Below, piece by piece: positions 46,646-55,755 of a DNA stretch of 64,000 nt; position 1 is the first letter of the stretch; each line of letters opens with the position of its first letter. The notes under the pieces were generated by a model that made no database searches, was not told the DNA's origin, and was given only the letters and a program-made list of their open reading frames with translations. Source of the stretch: JACVRW01 sp963803085 (lineage in GTDB: Bacteria > Actinomycetota > Thermoleophilia > Solirubrobacterales > Thermoleophilaceae); NCBI GenBank assembly GCA_963803085.1, contig CAWDLE010000021.1:62001-126000 (forward strand). The letters are read 5' to 3'. The position numbers and the translations under genes are program-made.

Positions 46646-47328
46646 CCAACCTCCCGCACCTACGGCTGTACCGGCTTGGCACGGGTTGGGCGCTGATCCT
46701 CGCCCCGCTCCTCTTCCTCGTGGACAACCTGCTGCACCCCGAGGAGCTCACGCGCGGGCACGAGCTCGAGCAGGTCGGCCTGATCGCCGACTCCTACGAT
46801 CGCTGGCAGGCCGCCCACGCGATCGGGTTCGTCGCAGTCCTCGCCTTCGCCCCCGCGGCCCTCGGTCTCGCGTTCCTCGTGCGGAGGCGTCAGCCGACGC
46901 TTGGGCTCGTGGCCGGGGCCCTCGCCATCGCGGGTCTTCTGGGGCTCGCCGCGGCCATCACGATCGACGGTTTCGCCTGGGGCGTCGCCGGTGAGCTGTC
47001 GACGAACCCGGAGGTCGGCCCCGACGGCGCCGCGGCGGCGCTGAAGGAGCTGCAGGAGTCGGGCTGGTCGTACGTCTATTACCTCGCGCCGGTCGGGTTC
47101 ATCGTCGGCGTGGTGATGCTGGCCGTCGGCGCGGCCCGCCAGGGCGCCGCGCCCGCCTGGGCCGCGGCGTTGCTTGCGCTCGCTGTGCTCATGGTCGGAA
47201 CGGAGACAGCCATCGTGTCGAACGCCTACTTCATCGCGGGCGCAAGCGTGTTGCTCGCGGGCGGGGTGGCCGTGGCCGTTCCGATCCTGCGCATGAGCGA
47301 CGAGCAGTTCGCTCAGGGCAGCGCGTAG
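46642..47328 (+). CDS. Hypothetical multi-pass membrane protein
   Basis: 228 residues with about six hydrophobic segments (WALILAPLLFLVDNLL; AIGFVAVLAFAPAALGLAFLV; LVAGALAIAGLLGLAAAITI; VYYLAPVGFIVGVVMLAVG and two more). I do not recognise a family. It is translationally coupled to the VOC protein and overlaps the convergent PhzF gene by 16 bp. Confidence 0.75.
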   Translation: MTNLPHLRLYRLGTGWALILAPLLFLVDNLLHPEELTRGHELEQVGLIADSYDRWQAAHAIGFVAVLAFAPAALGLAFLVRRRQPTLGLVAGALAIAGLLGLAAAITIDGFAWGVAGELSTNPEVGPDGAAAALKELQESGWSYVYYLAPVGFIVGVVMLAVGAARQGAAPAWAAALLALAVLMVGTETAIVSNAYFIAGASVLLAGGVAVAVPILRMSDEQFAQGSA

Positions 47329-47978
47329 GCGCGCACGTCGTCCTCGACGCTGCTGCCGCCGATCTCGACGAATCCGTTCGCGCCGGGCCGGGCGAGGATG
47401 CGCGAGCCGCGACCTTGGCGGATGTCGATCGGCCGTCCGATGAGCGCAACCAACTTCGTCGCCGCTGATCCGGTGGCCTCGTCCTCGGCTATCCCTATCC
47501 GCACGGGAAACACGCGCGCGCGCACGATGCCGGCGCCCTCGTCGAGCCACGCCCAGGCCATCGCAAGGTCGTGCCCCTGCGGCGGACCGTCGAGCGTTTC
47601 CACCTCGTCGGCCGAGCTGAGCTCGATCAGGTCGTGTGGCGGTCCCCACTCGGGCCGAGCGCCGACGTAGACGTTCTCGCCCTCGCGTCTCACCGGAAGC
47701 TCGCCCGCCTGAGTCTGAAGCGCATCCAGCCCATCGAGCATCCACGCTGTGCCGACGCTTGGGTGTCCGGCGAAGTCGAGCTCAACGGCAGGAGTGAAGA
47801 TGCGGATTTCGCCACGCTGGGCGTCGTCCACGAACACGACCTCGCTCAGGCCGAGATCGGCGGCAACGGCCTGGCGCAGTTCCGGCGCCACCTCGCCGCC
47901 GTGCAGGAAGACGCCCAGTGGATTGCCTCCAGAGCCGTCTTCAGAGCAGAAAACGCGCAGAAGATGCAGAGTCGGCAT
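47313..47978 (-). CDS. PhzF-family isomerase/epimerase
   Basis: 221 residues, shorter than the usual 260-300. Family motifs GNPLGVF, LSEVVFV, RIFTPAVELDFAGHPSVGTAW and IAEDEATGSAA are present; the conserved Glu (in LSEVV) acts as acid/base in PhzF. The missing length falls in the region between the two lobes. Substrate unknown; no phenazine genes are near. Confidence 0.85.
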   Translation of the reverse strand: MPTLHLLRVFCSEDGSGGNPLGVFLHGGEVAPELRQAVAADLGLSEVVFVDDAQRGEIRIFTPAVELDFAGHPSVGTAWMLDGLDALQTQAGELPVRREGENVYVGARPEWGPPHDLIELSSADEVETLDGPPQGHDLAMAWAWLDEGAGIVRARVFPVRIGIAEDEATGSAATKLVALIGRPIDIRQGRGSRILARPGANGFVEIGGSSVEDDVRAYALP

Positions 47979-48005
47979 ACCTCAACGCTACGCTCCCCGA
48001 CCTCG

Positions 48006-48608
48006 ATGCGACCGCTAGGACCCCGCGGCCTGACCCTTGCGGCCGCGACAATGGCGGCCGTCGCCGCGGGCGCTCCCGCAGCGGCGGCCACGCCGGACGA
48101 GCTCGCCCCGCTTGCCCCGACGCTCGAGGAGGCGAGCCGGCTGGCCACGCTCGAGAGCCGTCGCAACCCGCCGAAGCCGCCGGTTGTGTTCCCGGTTGGG
48201 GGGCGGGTGGACTTCGGCGAAGGGGACGCCCGCTTCGGCGCCTGGCGCGGCGGGCACGTCCACGAGGGCCAGGACGTGTTCGCCCCGGCCGGCACCCCGC
48301 TCCTGGCGATGCGAGACGGGCGCGTGGTAGAGACCGGAGACGACGGCGGGCGCGGCAACTACGTCGCGATCTGGAACCGCCACGTGCGCCGCACCTTCGT
48401 CTATCTGCACATGCTGCGCCCGTCGCGCGTGCGGGTTGGCGAGAGCGTGCGGAGGAGCCAGCGCGTGGGCTCGGTGGGGTGCTCGGGCTCGTGCTGGGGC
48501 GATCATCTCCACCTGGAGATGCGCCGCGGCAAGGGCACGATGGGCAGGGCGCTCGATCCGCTGCCGCTGCTGCTGCGGCTCGCCGCCCGTCACGCGCGCC
48601 CGGAGTAG
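48006..48608 (+). CDS. Secreted M23 (LytM-type) metallopeptidase
   Basis: 200 residues from ATG 48006; longer frames upstream are not coding. Signal peptide ends GAPAAAA. The LytM core has GGHVHEGQDVFAPAGTPL (first His/Asp zinc pair), GNYVAIWNRHVRRTFVYLHML and WGDHLHLEM (HxH), so unlike the M23-like part of the hydrolase at 782 it is complete. It should cut peptidoglycan cross-bridges. Divergent from PhzF with 27 bp between starts. Confidence 0.88.
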   Translation: MRPLGPRGLTLAAATMAAVAAGAPAAAATPDELAPLAPTLEEASRLATLESRRNPPKPPVVFPVGGRVDFGEGDARFGAWRGGHVHEGQDVFAPAGTPLLAMRDGRVVETGDDGGRGNYVAIWNRHVRRTFVYLHMLRPSRVRVGESVRRSQRVGSVGCSGSCWGDHLHLEMRRGKGTMGRALDPLPLLLRLAARHARPE

Positions 48609-48619
48609 CCTGCGCGGCC

Positions 48620-48922
48620 GTGGATCAGATGGAGCTGCGAAACCGCCTCGTGATGGCGACCCAGATGTGGCGTGAGGCAACCACCGAAGCGCTCCCGCGC
48701 ATGCCTCCGGGTGAGCCGACCGAGCAGCTCGCCGGATTCGAGCTAAAGCTCATCGACATGCTCTGCGCGCAGGCCACGGCGGAGACGGCTCGCGACGTGG
48801 CCGACAAGACGTGGGACCTGGTGCACGACCGCGCGGACGACGATCCGGTCAAGCGCCGCGTGGTCGAATGCCACGAAGCGCTCGCGCGCCTCTCGGCGCG
48901 AGGCGGCGGCACCGCTTTCTAG
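48620..48922 (+). CDS. Small hypothetical protein
   Basis: 100 residues from GTG 48620 (ATG 48629 possible). Helical and charged (ELRNRLVMATQMWREATTEAL, LKLIDMLCAQATAETARDVAD, VVECHEALARLSA). No family recognised. Lies between the M23 peptidase and the phosphatase gene in the same orientation, 11 and 9 bp from its neighbours, so co-transcription is likely. Confidence 0.6.
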   Translation: MDQMELRNRLVMATQMWREATTEALPRMPPGEPTEQLAGFELKLIDMLCAQATAETARDVADKTWDLVHDRADDDPVKRRVVECHEALARLSARGGGTAF

Positions 48923-48931
48923 GCTTTCTCC

Positions 48932-51403
48932 GTGAGGGCGCTGCCGGACCTCTTCGACGTCCGCATCAAGGCTCGCTCGATCGCCTATCTGTTCGGGGCG
49001 GGCGCGCTGCTCGGGCTGCTCACGCTGGTATTCCCGCACTCGGACGAGGTGAACGACCTCGCGCTCGCGCTGCTCGCGTCGGCGGCGATCGTGGTGGCCC
49101 TGGTGGTCTGGGCGAGCGCCGAGCACGTCCGCGACTGGCACATCCACGCGGTGCTCGTCTCCGGCGTCCTGATCGTGAGCCTCGCGAACTACTACGCGGG
49201 CCCGTCCACGCTCTACCCGCTGCTCTACATGTGGGCCGCGCTCTACGCGTTCTACTTCTTCCCGCCGATCGAGGCGTTCGCCCACATGACGGTCGTGGCC
49301 GTCTCGTACGCGATCGTGCTGGCGATCCAGGATCCCGACAGCGCGATCGTGCGCTGGTTGCTTGCCGTTGGCACGCCGCTGCTCGCCGGCCTCCTGATCT
49401 CCTCGCTGTTGCGCCGCTTGAGCGACCGCGCCCAGCTGCTCGAGCGCTCGGAGGCGCGTACCCGGCTGGTGCTCGACACGGCTCCCGACGCCTTCATCAC
49501 GCTCGACAGCGACGGCGTGATCCTTGGCTGGAACGCGGCGGCTGACCGCCTCTTCGGCTGGTCCGCGAGCGATGCGATCGGCAAGACGATGCGCGCGCTG
49601 ATCGTCCCGCCTGAGTTCGCCGAGCGCCACGACGAGCGCCGCCGCGCGCTGATCGAGAGTCGCTCCCCGCTCGCGACAGCGAACTTCGAGGCCGAGTTCG
49701 TGCGCCGCGACGGCAGTCGCTTCCCGGGCGAGGCCACGGTGTCGAAGGTCGACATCCGCGGCGAGATCTTCGTCTCGGGCTTCGTCACCGACGTGACCGA
49801 GAGGTTGCGCCGCGACGCCGAGCGCGAGGCGCTGCTGCGGGAGCAGGCGGCGCGCGCCGAGGCCGAGCGGGTGGCCGACCTCGTTGGCGCGCTGCAGGCA
49901 CTGGTGGACGCGGCGCTCGCGCACCGGACCCTCGACGACATCCTCCGCGAGCTGGTCACTCAGGTGCGCGGCGTGCTCGACGCGGACGCCGCCACGATCT
50001 ACCTGGCCGACGAGGAGGAGCGGCTCAGCGTCGGGGCTTCGACCCCGGGTGAGATCTCCGGCGGAAACGAGTTCGCGGAGACGGTGGCGCAGGCGCGCGA
50101 GGCGATGCTCTCCCAACACGATCCATCAAGCGAGGGTGGGCGGCTCGTGGGTGTCCCGCTGCTCGCGGAGGGCGAGGTGACCGGTGTGCTGGTGGCGTCC
50201 GCCTCGGCTCCACGCGTGTTCGGCGGCGAGGACCTCACGCTGCTGCGGCTCGCGGCCGAGCGCGTGGGCCTGGCCATCGCGCATGCGCGCGTGTACGAGC
50301 GCGAGCACAGGATCGCGGAGACGCTTCAGCGCAGTCTGCTGCCGGACCACCTGCCGACGCTCCCCGGCCTGGAAGTGGCGGCGCGCTACCTCCCTGCCGC
50401 CTCAGAGGCCGAGGTGGGCGGCGACTGGTACGACGTGATTCCGATGGCGGGGGGCGCCGTCGGGCTCGTAATGGGAGACGTGGCGGGCAAGGGCCTCGCG
50501 GGGGCGTCCATGGTGGGTCGGCTTCGGAGCGCGCTGCGCGCATACGCGCTCGAGGGCCACGACGGCGCGCGGGTCGTGGAGCAGCTCAACCGGCTGCTGT
50601 GGACCGAGGCCGAGGACAGCCAGATGGCGACGATGCTCTACGTGATCGTCGACCCGGCCGCCAGCAGCGTCCGCTGGGTGAACGCCGGCCATCCGGCGCC
50701 GCTGATGGTCGTCGCGGGCAAGCCCACCTTCCTTCAGGGCGCGGGGTCGGTGCCGCTCGGGGTCCTGCCGTTCCCGACCTATGAGGAGGTCTCGGCTCCG
50801 ATGACCCCCGGGAGCACGTTGCTGCTTTACACGGACGGTCTCGTCGAGCGGCCGGGCGAGAACATCGACGACGGCATGGCCGAGCTCGCCGCCCGTGTTG
50901 GTGAGGCGCCCGAGGACCCGGATGCTCTCTGCGATCACCTGCTCGCGACCCTCGTTCCCCCGGGCGGCGCCATGGACGACGTGGCGATCCTGACCCTGCG
51001 CAACCTTCCGGTGCCCGAGCACTTCAGCGCGGAGTTCCCGGCGGAGCCGGAGTCACTGGCACCGATGCGCAGCATGCTCCGCCGCTGGCTCAGCCACGCG
51101 GGGGCCGGTGAGATGGAGATCGCCGAGATCACCACCGCCTGCGGCGAGGCGGCCACCAACGCGATCGAACACGGAGGCGCGAGCGGCGGCACCAGCTTCG
51201 AGGTATCAGGCAGTCGCAACGGCCGCGAGGTGGAGCTCGCCGTGCGGGATCACGGCTCGTGGCGCGTGCAGCGGGCAGGCGACCACGGCCGGGGCCTCGA
51301 GCTGATGCGCACGCTGATGGATACGGTTTCGGTGGAGCCCACAGAGGAGGGGACCATCGTCAGCCTCCGGCGGAGGCTTGGGGGCAACGTAGGATCCTCG
51401 TGA
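48932..51403 (+). CDS. Membrane PAS-GAF-SpoIIE phosphatase with C-terminal RsbW-like kinase domain
   Basis: 823 residues. Residues about 15-162 contain five to six membrane segments; 172-290 a PAS domain (DTAPDAFITLDSDGVILGWNA in part); about 305-460 GAF; about 470-690 a PP2C/SpoIIE phosphatase (VGGDWYDVIP, GDVAGKGLAGA, MDDVAILTL metal residues); 695-818 an HATPase of the RsbW/SpoIIAB type (ACGEAATNAIEHG; RDHGSWR; GRGLELM). Combining phosphatase and kinase in one sensor gives a complete partner switch with the STAS protein encoded next. GTG start. Confidence 0.9.
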   Translation: MRALPDLFDVRIKARSIAYLFGAGALLGLLTLVFPHSDEVNDLALALLASAAIVVALVVWASAEHVRDWHIHAVLVSGVLIVSLANYYAGPSTLYPLLYMWAALYAFYFFPPIEAFAHMTVVAVSYAIVLAIQDPDSAIVRWLLAVGTPLLAGLLISSLLRRLSDRAQLLERSEARTRLVLDTAPDAFITLDSDGVILGWNAAADRLFGWSASDAIGKTMRALIVPPEFAERHDERRRALIESRSPLATANFEAEFVRRDGSRFPGEATVSKVDIRGEIFVSGFVTDVTERLRRDAEREALLREQAARAEAERVADLVGALQALVDAALAHRTLDDILRELVTQVRGVLDADAATIYLADEEERLSVGASTPGEISGGNEFAETVAQAREAMLSQHDPSSEGGRLVGVPLLAEGEVTGVLVASASAPRVFGGEDLTLLRLAAERVGLAIAHARVYEREHRIAETLQRSLLPDHLPTLPGLEVAARYLPAASEAEVGGDWYDVIPMAGGAVGLVMGDVAGKGLAGASMVGRLRSALRAYALEGHDGARVVEQLNRLLWTEAEDSQMATMLYVIVDPAASSVRWVNAGHPAPLMVVAGKPTFLQGAGSVPLGVLPFPTYEEVSAPMTPGSTLLLYTDGLVERPGENIDDGMAELAARVGEAPEDPDALCDHLLATLVPPGGAMDDVAILTLRNLPVPEHFSAEFPAEPESLAPMRSMLRRWLSHAGAGEMEIAEITTACGEAATNAIEHGGASGGTSFEVSGSRNGREVELAVRDHGSWRVQRAGDHGRGLELMRTLMDTVSVEPTEEGTIVSLRRRLGGNVGSS

Positions 51404-51759
51404 TGGACGACCTGGTGCAGGTGGAGATCGAGGAGCGGGAGGGGGACGACGTGGTGGTCGCCCGGCTCACCGGCGAGCTCGACATTGCCGGCGCGGAGGT
51501 CACGGGCCGGCGCATCACCGAGGCGGTGCCGAGCTCAGCGCGGGGGGTCGTGGTCGACATGACGGATCTCGAGTTCATCGACTCGAGCGGCGTCTCGATG
51601 CTGTTCGCGCTGGCGCGCCGCGTCGGCAGCCGCCGCCAGGAGCTGCGCGTGGTGGCGCCCGCCGGAAGGCCGGTGGCGCGCGTGCTGCAGATCGTGGAGT
51701 TCGACAGGGCCGCGCCGGTGCACGAGGACGTGGACTCCGCGGTGGCGGAGATCGCCTAG
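51403..51759 (+). CDS. STAS-domain anti-anti-sigma factor (RsbV/SpoIIAA-like)
   Basis: 118 residues. RLTGELDIAGA and the phosphorylation loop FIDSSGVSML are diagnostic; S62 is the expected phospho-serine. It should be phosphorylated by an RsbW-type kinase and dephosphorylated by a SpoIIE-type phosphatase, both present in the protein encoded immediately upstream. Its ATG shares the last base of that gene's TGA. No sigma-B-like factor is adjacent. Confidence 0.92.
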   Translation: MDDLVQVEIEEREGDDVVVARLTGELDIAGAEVTGRRITEAVPSSARGVVVDMTDLEFIDSSGVSMLFALARRVGSRRQELRVVAPAGRPVARVLQIVEFDRAAPVHEDVDSAVAEIA

Positions 51760-51818
51760 GGCGGAGGCGCCGCGGGCCTTCTTGCACTGAAGGGGTTCGG
51801 CGAACTTCTGGTCCTTGG

Positions 51819-51863
51819 CCGGCGACTGTCCTGCTCTACCCACCGTATTGGTGGGCTAGGCAG
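51819..51863. repeat. 45-bp dispersed intergenic repeat, copy B
   Basis: Matches copy A at 39913 in the same orientation with a single C/T difference and the same CCCACC-GTATT-GGTGGG hairpin. It lies between convergent genes, 68 nt beyond the minus-strand hydrolase stop (51932) and 59 nt beyond the STAS stop. Confidence 0.9.
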
Positions 51864-51931
51864 GACGATCGAACGACCGCCCCTTCACCGCTGCCGTAAA
51901 CGCCGGAGCCCGGGCTCGGCGCCCGGATGAA

Positions 51932-52741
51932 CTAGGCGGGTGCTGCCGCCGTCTCCCGAATGAACTCCAGCACCGCCGCGTTGAACTCCTCAGCGCGCTC
52001 CAGCGAGAGGCCATGCGGCGCGGCCGGAAGAACGTTGAGCCGAGCGCCCGGAATCGCCGCGGCGATCTCCTTCGACTTCCAGATCGGCACGAGGATGTCC
52101 TGCTCGCCGCCGATCACCTGCGTAGGGATGGTGAGGGAGCTGAGCCGGTCGCGCGTGAGGTGGCGGCTGCACGCGGCGAGCTGCCGGCCGAACGCCTCGG
52201 GCGGCTGCGGGTGCGGGTTCTGGAGCATGGCTGTGCGGACGAACTCCACCATGTCCGGGTTCTCGTAAAAGGCCTCCGAGTGATTCATCAGCATCAGCTC
52301 GTCCACGTGCTGCTCGCGGCTGATCTGCATCACGCGCGCGCCCCAGACCTCGGCGAGCTTGCGCGCGTAGTTGCCGCCGGTCGAGAAGGTGACGGCGAGC
52401 GTCAGCGTGCGCACCCGGCCGGGCGCCTGAAGCGCGATCTCCTGGGCGATTGCGCCACCCATCGACACGCCCAGAAGGTGGAAGGAGTCGAGGTCGAGCT
52501 CGTCGGCGAGCGCGAGTGCATCCCGCGCCATGTCGGCGATGTCGTATCCGGGCTCCGCCATCGACGACTGGCCGACGTCGCGGTTGTCGAAGATCACCGT
52601 CCGGTGCTCCGCCGCAAAGGCCTGGATCTGGGGGATCCATGTCAGCGTGTCGCAGCTGAGGCCATGCACGCAGAGCAGCGGCTCGCCCTCGCCATGGATC
52701 TCGTAGTAGAGCTGCTGTCCGTTTGCCTCTGCGATGGCCAT
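51932..52741 (-). CDS. Alpha/beta hydrolase with Ser nucleophile
   Basis: 269 residues from ATG 52741. YYEIHGEGEPLLCVHGLSCDTLTW, NRDVGQSS, nucleophile elbow LGVSMGGAIAQEIAL, acid region GEQDILVP and catalytic His in AAPHGLSLE. Most similar in layout to esterase/3-oxoadipate-enol-lactonase-like hydrolases (PcaD/MhpC type). Substrate unknown. Divergent from an SDR gene, with a 14-bp palindrome in the 50-bp gap. Confidence 0.87.
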   Translation of the reverse strand: MAIAEANGQQLYYEIHGEGEPLLCVHGLSCDTLTWIPQIQAFAAEHRTVIFDNRDVGQSSMAEPGYDIADMARDALALADELDLDSFHLLGVSMGGAIAQEIALQAPGRVRTLTLAVTFSTGGNYARKLAEVWGARVMQISREQHVDELMLMNHSEAFYENPDMVEFVRTAMLQNPHPQPPEAFGRQLAACSRHLTRDRLSSLTIPTQVIGGEQDILVPIWKSKEIAAAIPGARLNVLPAAPHGLSLERAEEFNAAVLEFIRETAAAPA

Positions 52742-52754
52742 GCGCGAAGCGTAC

Positions 52755-52768
52755 TGGCTGGCCAGCCA
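52755..52768. promoter_or_regulatory. 14-bp perfect palindrome in a divergent promoter region
   Basis: TGGCTGGCCAGCCA lies centrally in the 50 bp between the divergent hydrolase (52741) and SDR (52792) starts, flanked by GTAC on both sides. A shared operator is plausible; no regulator gene is adjacent. Confidence 0.4.
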
Positions 52769-52791
52769 ACCTTGGTACGCTCGGCGGCCTG

Positions 52792-53604
52792 ATGCCTGGG
52801 GTCGCGGTCGTGACCGGTGCGGGGCGCGGCTTCGGCCGCGAGATCGCGCGCAACCTTGCGGGACGCGGCTACACCGTCCTCGCCACGGACCTCGACGCCG
52901 AGGCGGCGGCCTCCACCGCGGACGAGGTCGGCGGCTTCTCGATGCAGCTCGACGTGCGCGATCCCGAAGCGCACCGCGCAGCGGCCCGCGCGGCCGCCGA
53001 GCGGGGATCACTCGACGTCTGGATCAACAACGCCGGGGTCATGCGAACGGCGAAGTCGTGGGAGCAGTCAGACGACGAGATCCGTCTTCAGTGCGAGGTG
53101 AACCTCATGGGTGTGATCTGGGGCTCGCACGCGGCCGTCGAAGCTATGCGCGCGGGGCCGGGTGACGATCGGCACATCATCAACATCGCGTCGCTGTCAG
53201 CACTCACGCCGGTGCCGGGTCTCGCCATCTATGCCGCGACCAAGCATGCCGTGCTCGGCTTCACCGGATCGCTCCAGGGCGACCTTCTGGATGCGGGCAT
53301 CCCGATCACAGTGCACGCGGTCTGCCCCGACGCGGCCGACACTCAGCTGCTGCGCGAGCACGACCATGAGCCGGCCGCGGCAATCAACTGGTCGGGCCCT
53401 CGTCTGCTCACCCCCGAGGAGGTGGCGGAGCATGCGGTTTCGCTGCTCGACTCGAAGAAGCTCGTGCTGGTGATCCCGCGCTGGCGCGGGTGGGGCGCTC
53501 GCGCAACTGCGATGCTCGGGCGGCCTGGCCTTCGGAGTGCAGGGCTGTTGCGAAAGCAGGGCGCCCGCAACCGAGCGAAAGCCACGAATGGAGGAATGCC
53601 GTGA
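52792..53604 (+). CDS. Short-chain dehydrogenase/reductase
   Basis: 270 residues from ATG 52792. VAVVTGAGRGFGREIARNLA cofactor motif, NNAG, and catalytic S (NIASLSAL) with YAATK. The C-terminus is basic and extended (KQGARNRAKATNG). Overlaps the aldehyde dehydrogenase gene by GTGA, so both probably oxidise or reduce successive alcohol/aldehyde intermediates of the same substrate. Substrate unknown. Confidence 0.88.
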   Translation: MPGVAVVTGAGRGFGREIARNLAGRGYTVLATDLDAEAAASTADEVGGFSMQLDVRDPEAHRAAARAAAERGSLDVWINNAGVMRTAKSWEQSDDEIRLQCEVNLMGVIWGSHAAVEAMRAGPGDDRHIINIASLSALTPVPGLAIYAATKHAVLGFTGSLQGDLLDAGIPITVHAVCPDAADTQLLREHDHEPAAAINWSGPRLLTPEEVAEHAVSLLDSKKLVLVIPRWRGWGARATAMLGRPGLRSAGLLRKQGARNRAKATNGGMP

Positions 53605-55136
53605 CCGAGACGACGACAGTTCCCAGCACAGGCTCGAACGGTGCGGCGACCGCGCGCACGATCGACGTGGAGAACCCATCGACGGGGAAGGTGATCGCGA
53701 GTGTCCCGGTCGTGCCGCCGGAGCAGGTGCCCGAGCTTGTGGCGCGTGCTCGGACGGCGCAGGCCGGCTGGGAGGCGCTTGGCTTCGACGGCCGCGCCGC
53801 GGTGCTGAAGCGCTGCCAGAAGTGGATGTCGGACAACTCTCAGCGTGTGGTCGACACGATTGTCTCCGAGACCGGCAAGGCACACGAGGACGCGTTCACG
53901 GCGGAGGTCGGATACGCGGTCGGCGCCTTCGCGTTCTGGGCCAAGAACGCGGAGGGCTATCTCGCCGAGGAGCGCGTGAAGACGGCGTCGCCCTTCGTCA
54001 AGGGGCGCAAGCTGATCGTGCGCTACGCGCCGGTCGGCGTTGTCGGCGTGATCGGACCCTGGAACTACCCGCTCACGAACTCGTTCGGCGACTGCATCCC
54101 GGCGCTCGCGGCGGGCAACGCAGTCCTGTTGAAGCCATCGGAGGTCACGCCGCTCACCTCGCTGCTGATGGCCGAGATGCTGCGCGAGTGCGGTCTGCCG
54201 GCGGACGTCTTCCAGGTGATCCCGGGCTACGGCCCGACCGGTGAGGCGCTGATCGACGAGGTGGACTTCGTGATGTTCACCGGCTCCACGGCCACCGGCA
54301 AGCGCGTGATGGAGCGCGCTGCTCGCACGCTCACCCCGGTTGCGCTCGAGCTGGGCGGCAAGGACCCGATGATCGTGTGCGCGGACGCGGACGTCGAGCG
54401 TGCCGCCAACGCCGCCGTGCACTACTCCATGCAGAACGCGGGCCAGACCTGCATCTCCACCGAGCGCGTGTACGTGGAGGAGCCGATCTACGACGACTTC
54501 GTCCGGCGAGTGGCGGCCAAGGTCGGGGAGCTGCGTCAGGGGGTTCCGGGCGCAGCGGGCTCCACCGACCTGGGCGCGGTGATCCACCCGCCGCAGTCGG
54601 ACATCGTCGAGCGGCACGTGAAGGACGCCGTGGAGCGCGGAGCGCGCGTGCTCGTGGGCGGCGGGCGCAGCGACGACAGCGGCCACTTCTTCGAGCCGAC
54701 CGTGCTCGTGGACGTGGACCACTCGATGGCGTGCATGCGCGAGGAGACGTTCGGTCCGACGGTGCCGATCATGAAGGTCGGCGACGCGGAGGAGGCGGTG
54801 CGGCTCGCCAACGACAGCCCGTACGGGCTGCAGGCGTCGGTCTGGACCAAGGACACCCGCAAGGGCGAGCGCCTGGCGAGAAGGATCGAGGCCGGCGCGG
54901 TGACCGTGAACGACGCCCAGGTGAACTACCTGGCGCTCGAGCTGCCGATGGGTGGGTGGAAGGAATCCGGCCTCGGCACGCGCCACGGCGCGGACGGCAT
55001 CCGCAAGTACACGAAGAAGCAGAGCGTGCTCGTCACGAGCTTCGCGCCCATGAAGAAAGACCTGCACATGATGCCCTACACGCGCAGGCGCTCCGGCCTC
55101 ATCGCGCGGCTGATCAAGCTGGTCTACGGACGCTGA
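53601..55136 (+). CDS. Aldehyde dehydrogenase
   Basis: 511 residues; the GTG at 53601 overlaps the SDR stop and follows GGAGGA (53590-53595). Motifs: IGPWNYPLTNSFGDCIPALAAGN in part, FTGSTATGK, LELGGKDPMIV (general-base Glu) and NAGQTCIST (catalytic Cys). The C-terminus adds a short basic helix (RRRSGLIARLIKLVYGR). Similar to succinate-semialdehyde/fatty-aldehyde dehydrogenases; the basic amphipathic end may dock on membranes, as in fatty aldehyde dehydrogenases. Exact substrate unknown. Confidence 0.9.
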   Translation: MTETTTVPSTGSNGAATARTIDVENPSTGKVIASVPVVPPEQVPELVARARTAQAGWEALGFDGRAAVLKRCQKWMSDNSQRVVDTIVSETGKAHEDAFTAEVGYAVGAFAFWAKNAEGYLAEERVKTASPFVKGRKLIVRYAPVGVVGVIGPWNYPLTNSFGDCIPALAAGNAVLLKPSEVTPLTSLLMAEMLRECGLPADVFQVIPGYGPTGEALIDEVDFVMFTGSTATGKRVMERAARTLTPVALELGGKDPMIVCADADVERAANAAVHYSMQNAGQTCISTERVYVEEPIYDDFVRRVAAKVGELRQGVPGAAGSTDLGAVIHPPQSDIVERHVKDAVERGARVLVGGGRSDDSGHFFEPTVLVDVDHSMACMREETFGPTVPIMKVGDAEEAVRLANDSPYGLQASVWTKDTRKGERLARRIEAGAVTVNDAQVNYLALELPMGGWKESGLGTRHGADGIRKYTKKQSVLVTSFAPMKKDLHMMPYTRRRSGLIARLIKLVYGR

Positions 55137-55158
55137 GGGATTTGCCGATAGAGCTGGG

Positions 55159-55755
55159 GTGCGGCTCCGTCTTGCCCTCCTCGCCCTGGTCGTTGCCATA
55201 GCGGCGCTCCCGGTCTCGCCGGCGCTCGGAGCGACCGCCAACCCGGCTGACAAGCTGGCCGACGTCCCGATCGACGACTACGCGTACGACAGGGCCACCG
55301 ACTGCCGCAAGCGGCCGACGCCGGGCGCCCTCGCGCTCGTGGACTGGCTCGAGAGCAATGCGAGCGGGACCTTCTGGGGAATCATGCGCTGCGAGCGCTG
55401 GGGCAAGAACAGCGCCTCGCTGCACGCAGAGGGCCGTGCGGTGGACTGGCATCTCGACGCCGCCCGCCCGGCGGACCGCCGCGAGGCGCGCCGCCTGATC
55501 GATCTCTGGCTCGCCACCGACCTGGCCGGAAACGAGCACGCCCTGGCCCGTCGGATGGGGATCCAGGAGATCATCTGGAACTGCCACTCGTGGTGGTCCG
55601 GGTCGGATGGGATGGGCGAGTACTCGGCGTGTTACACAAAGCGGGGCCGGTTGCGCAAGCGCGTGAACTACACCGAGGCGCACAAGGATCACATCCACAT
55701 CGGGCTGTCGCGGGCGGGCGCGCGCAAGCGCACCTCGTTCTGGGCTTCCCGCTAG
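55159..55755 (+). CDS. Secreted M15/extensin-like putative peptidase
   Basis: 198 residues; signal peptide ending SPALGATA. SLHAEGRAVDWHLDA supplies an HxxxxxxD pair and AHKDHIHIGLS a C-terminal His, the zinc-site pattern of M15 peptidases and the same arrangement as the C-terminus of the hydrolase at 782. Four or more Cys (DCRKRP, MRCERWG, NCHSWW, SACYTK) suggest disulphides. Basic tail. GTG start. Likely acts on the cell wall. Confidence 0.78.
   Translation: MRLRLALLALVVAIAALPVSPALGATANPADKLADVPIDDYAYDRATDCRKRPTPGALALVDWLESNASGTFWGIMRCERWGKNSASLHAEGRAVDWHLDAARPADRREARRLIDLWLATDLAGNEHALARRMGIQEIIWNCHSWWSGSDGMGEYSACYTKRGRLRKRVNYTEAHKDHIHIGLSRAGARKRTSFWASR

Noticed and set aside
53343..55253. 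636-codon minus-strand frame opposite the aldehyde dehydrogenase
   Set aside because: Crosses two well-supported plus-strand genes and shows only shadow-type composition.
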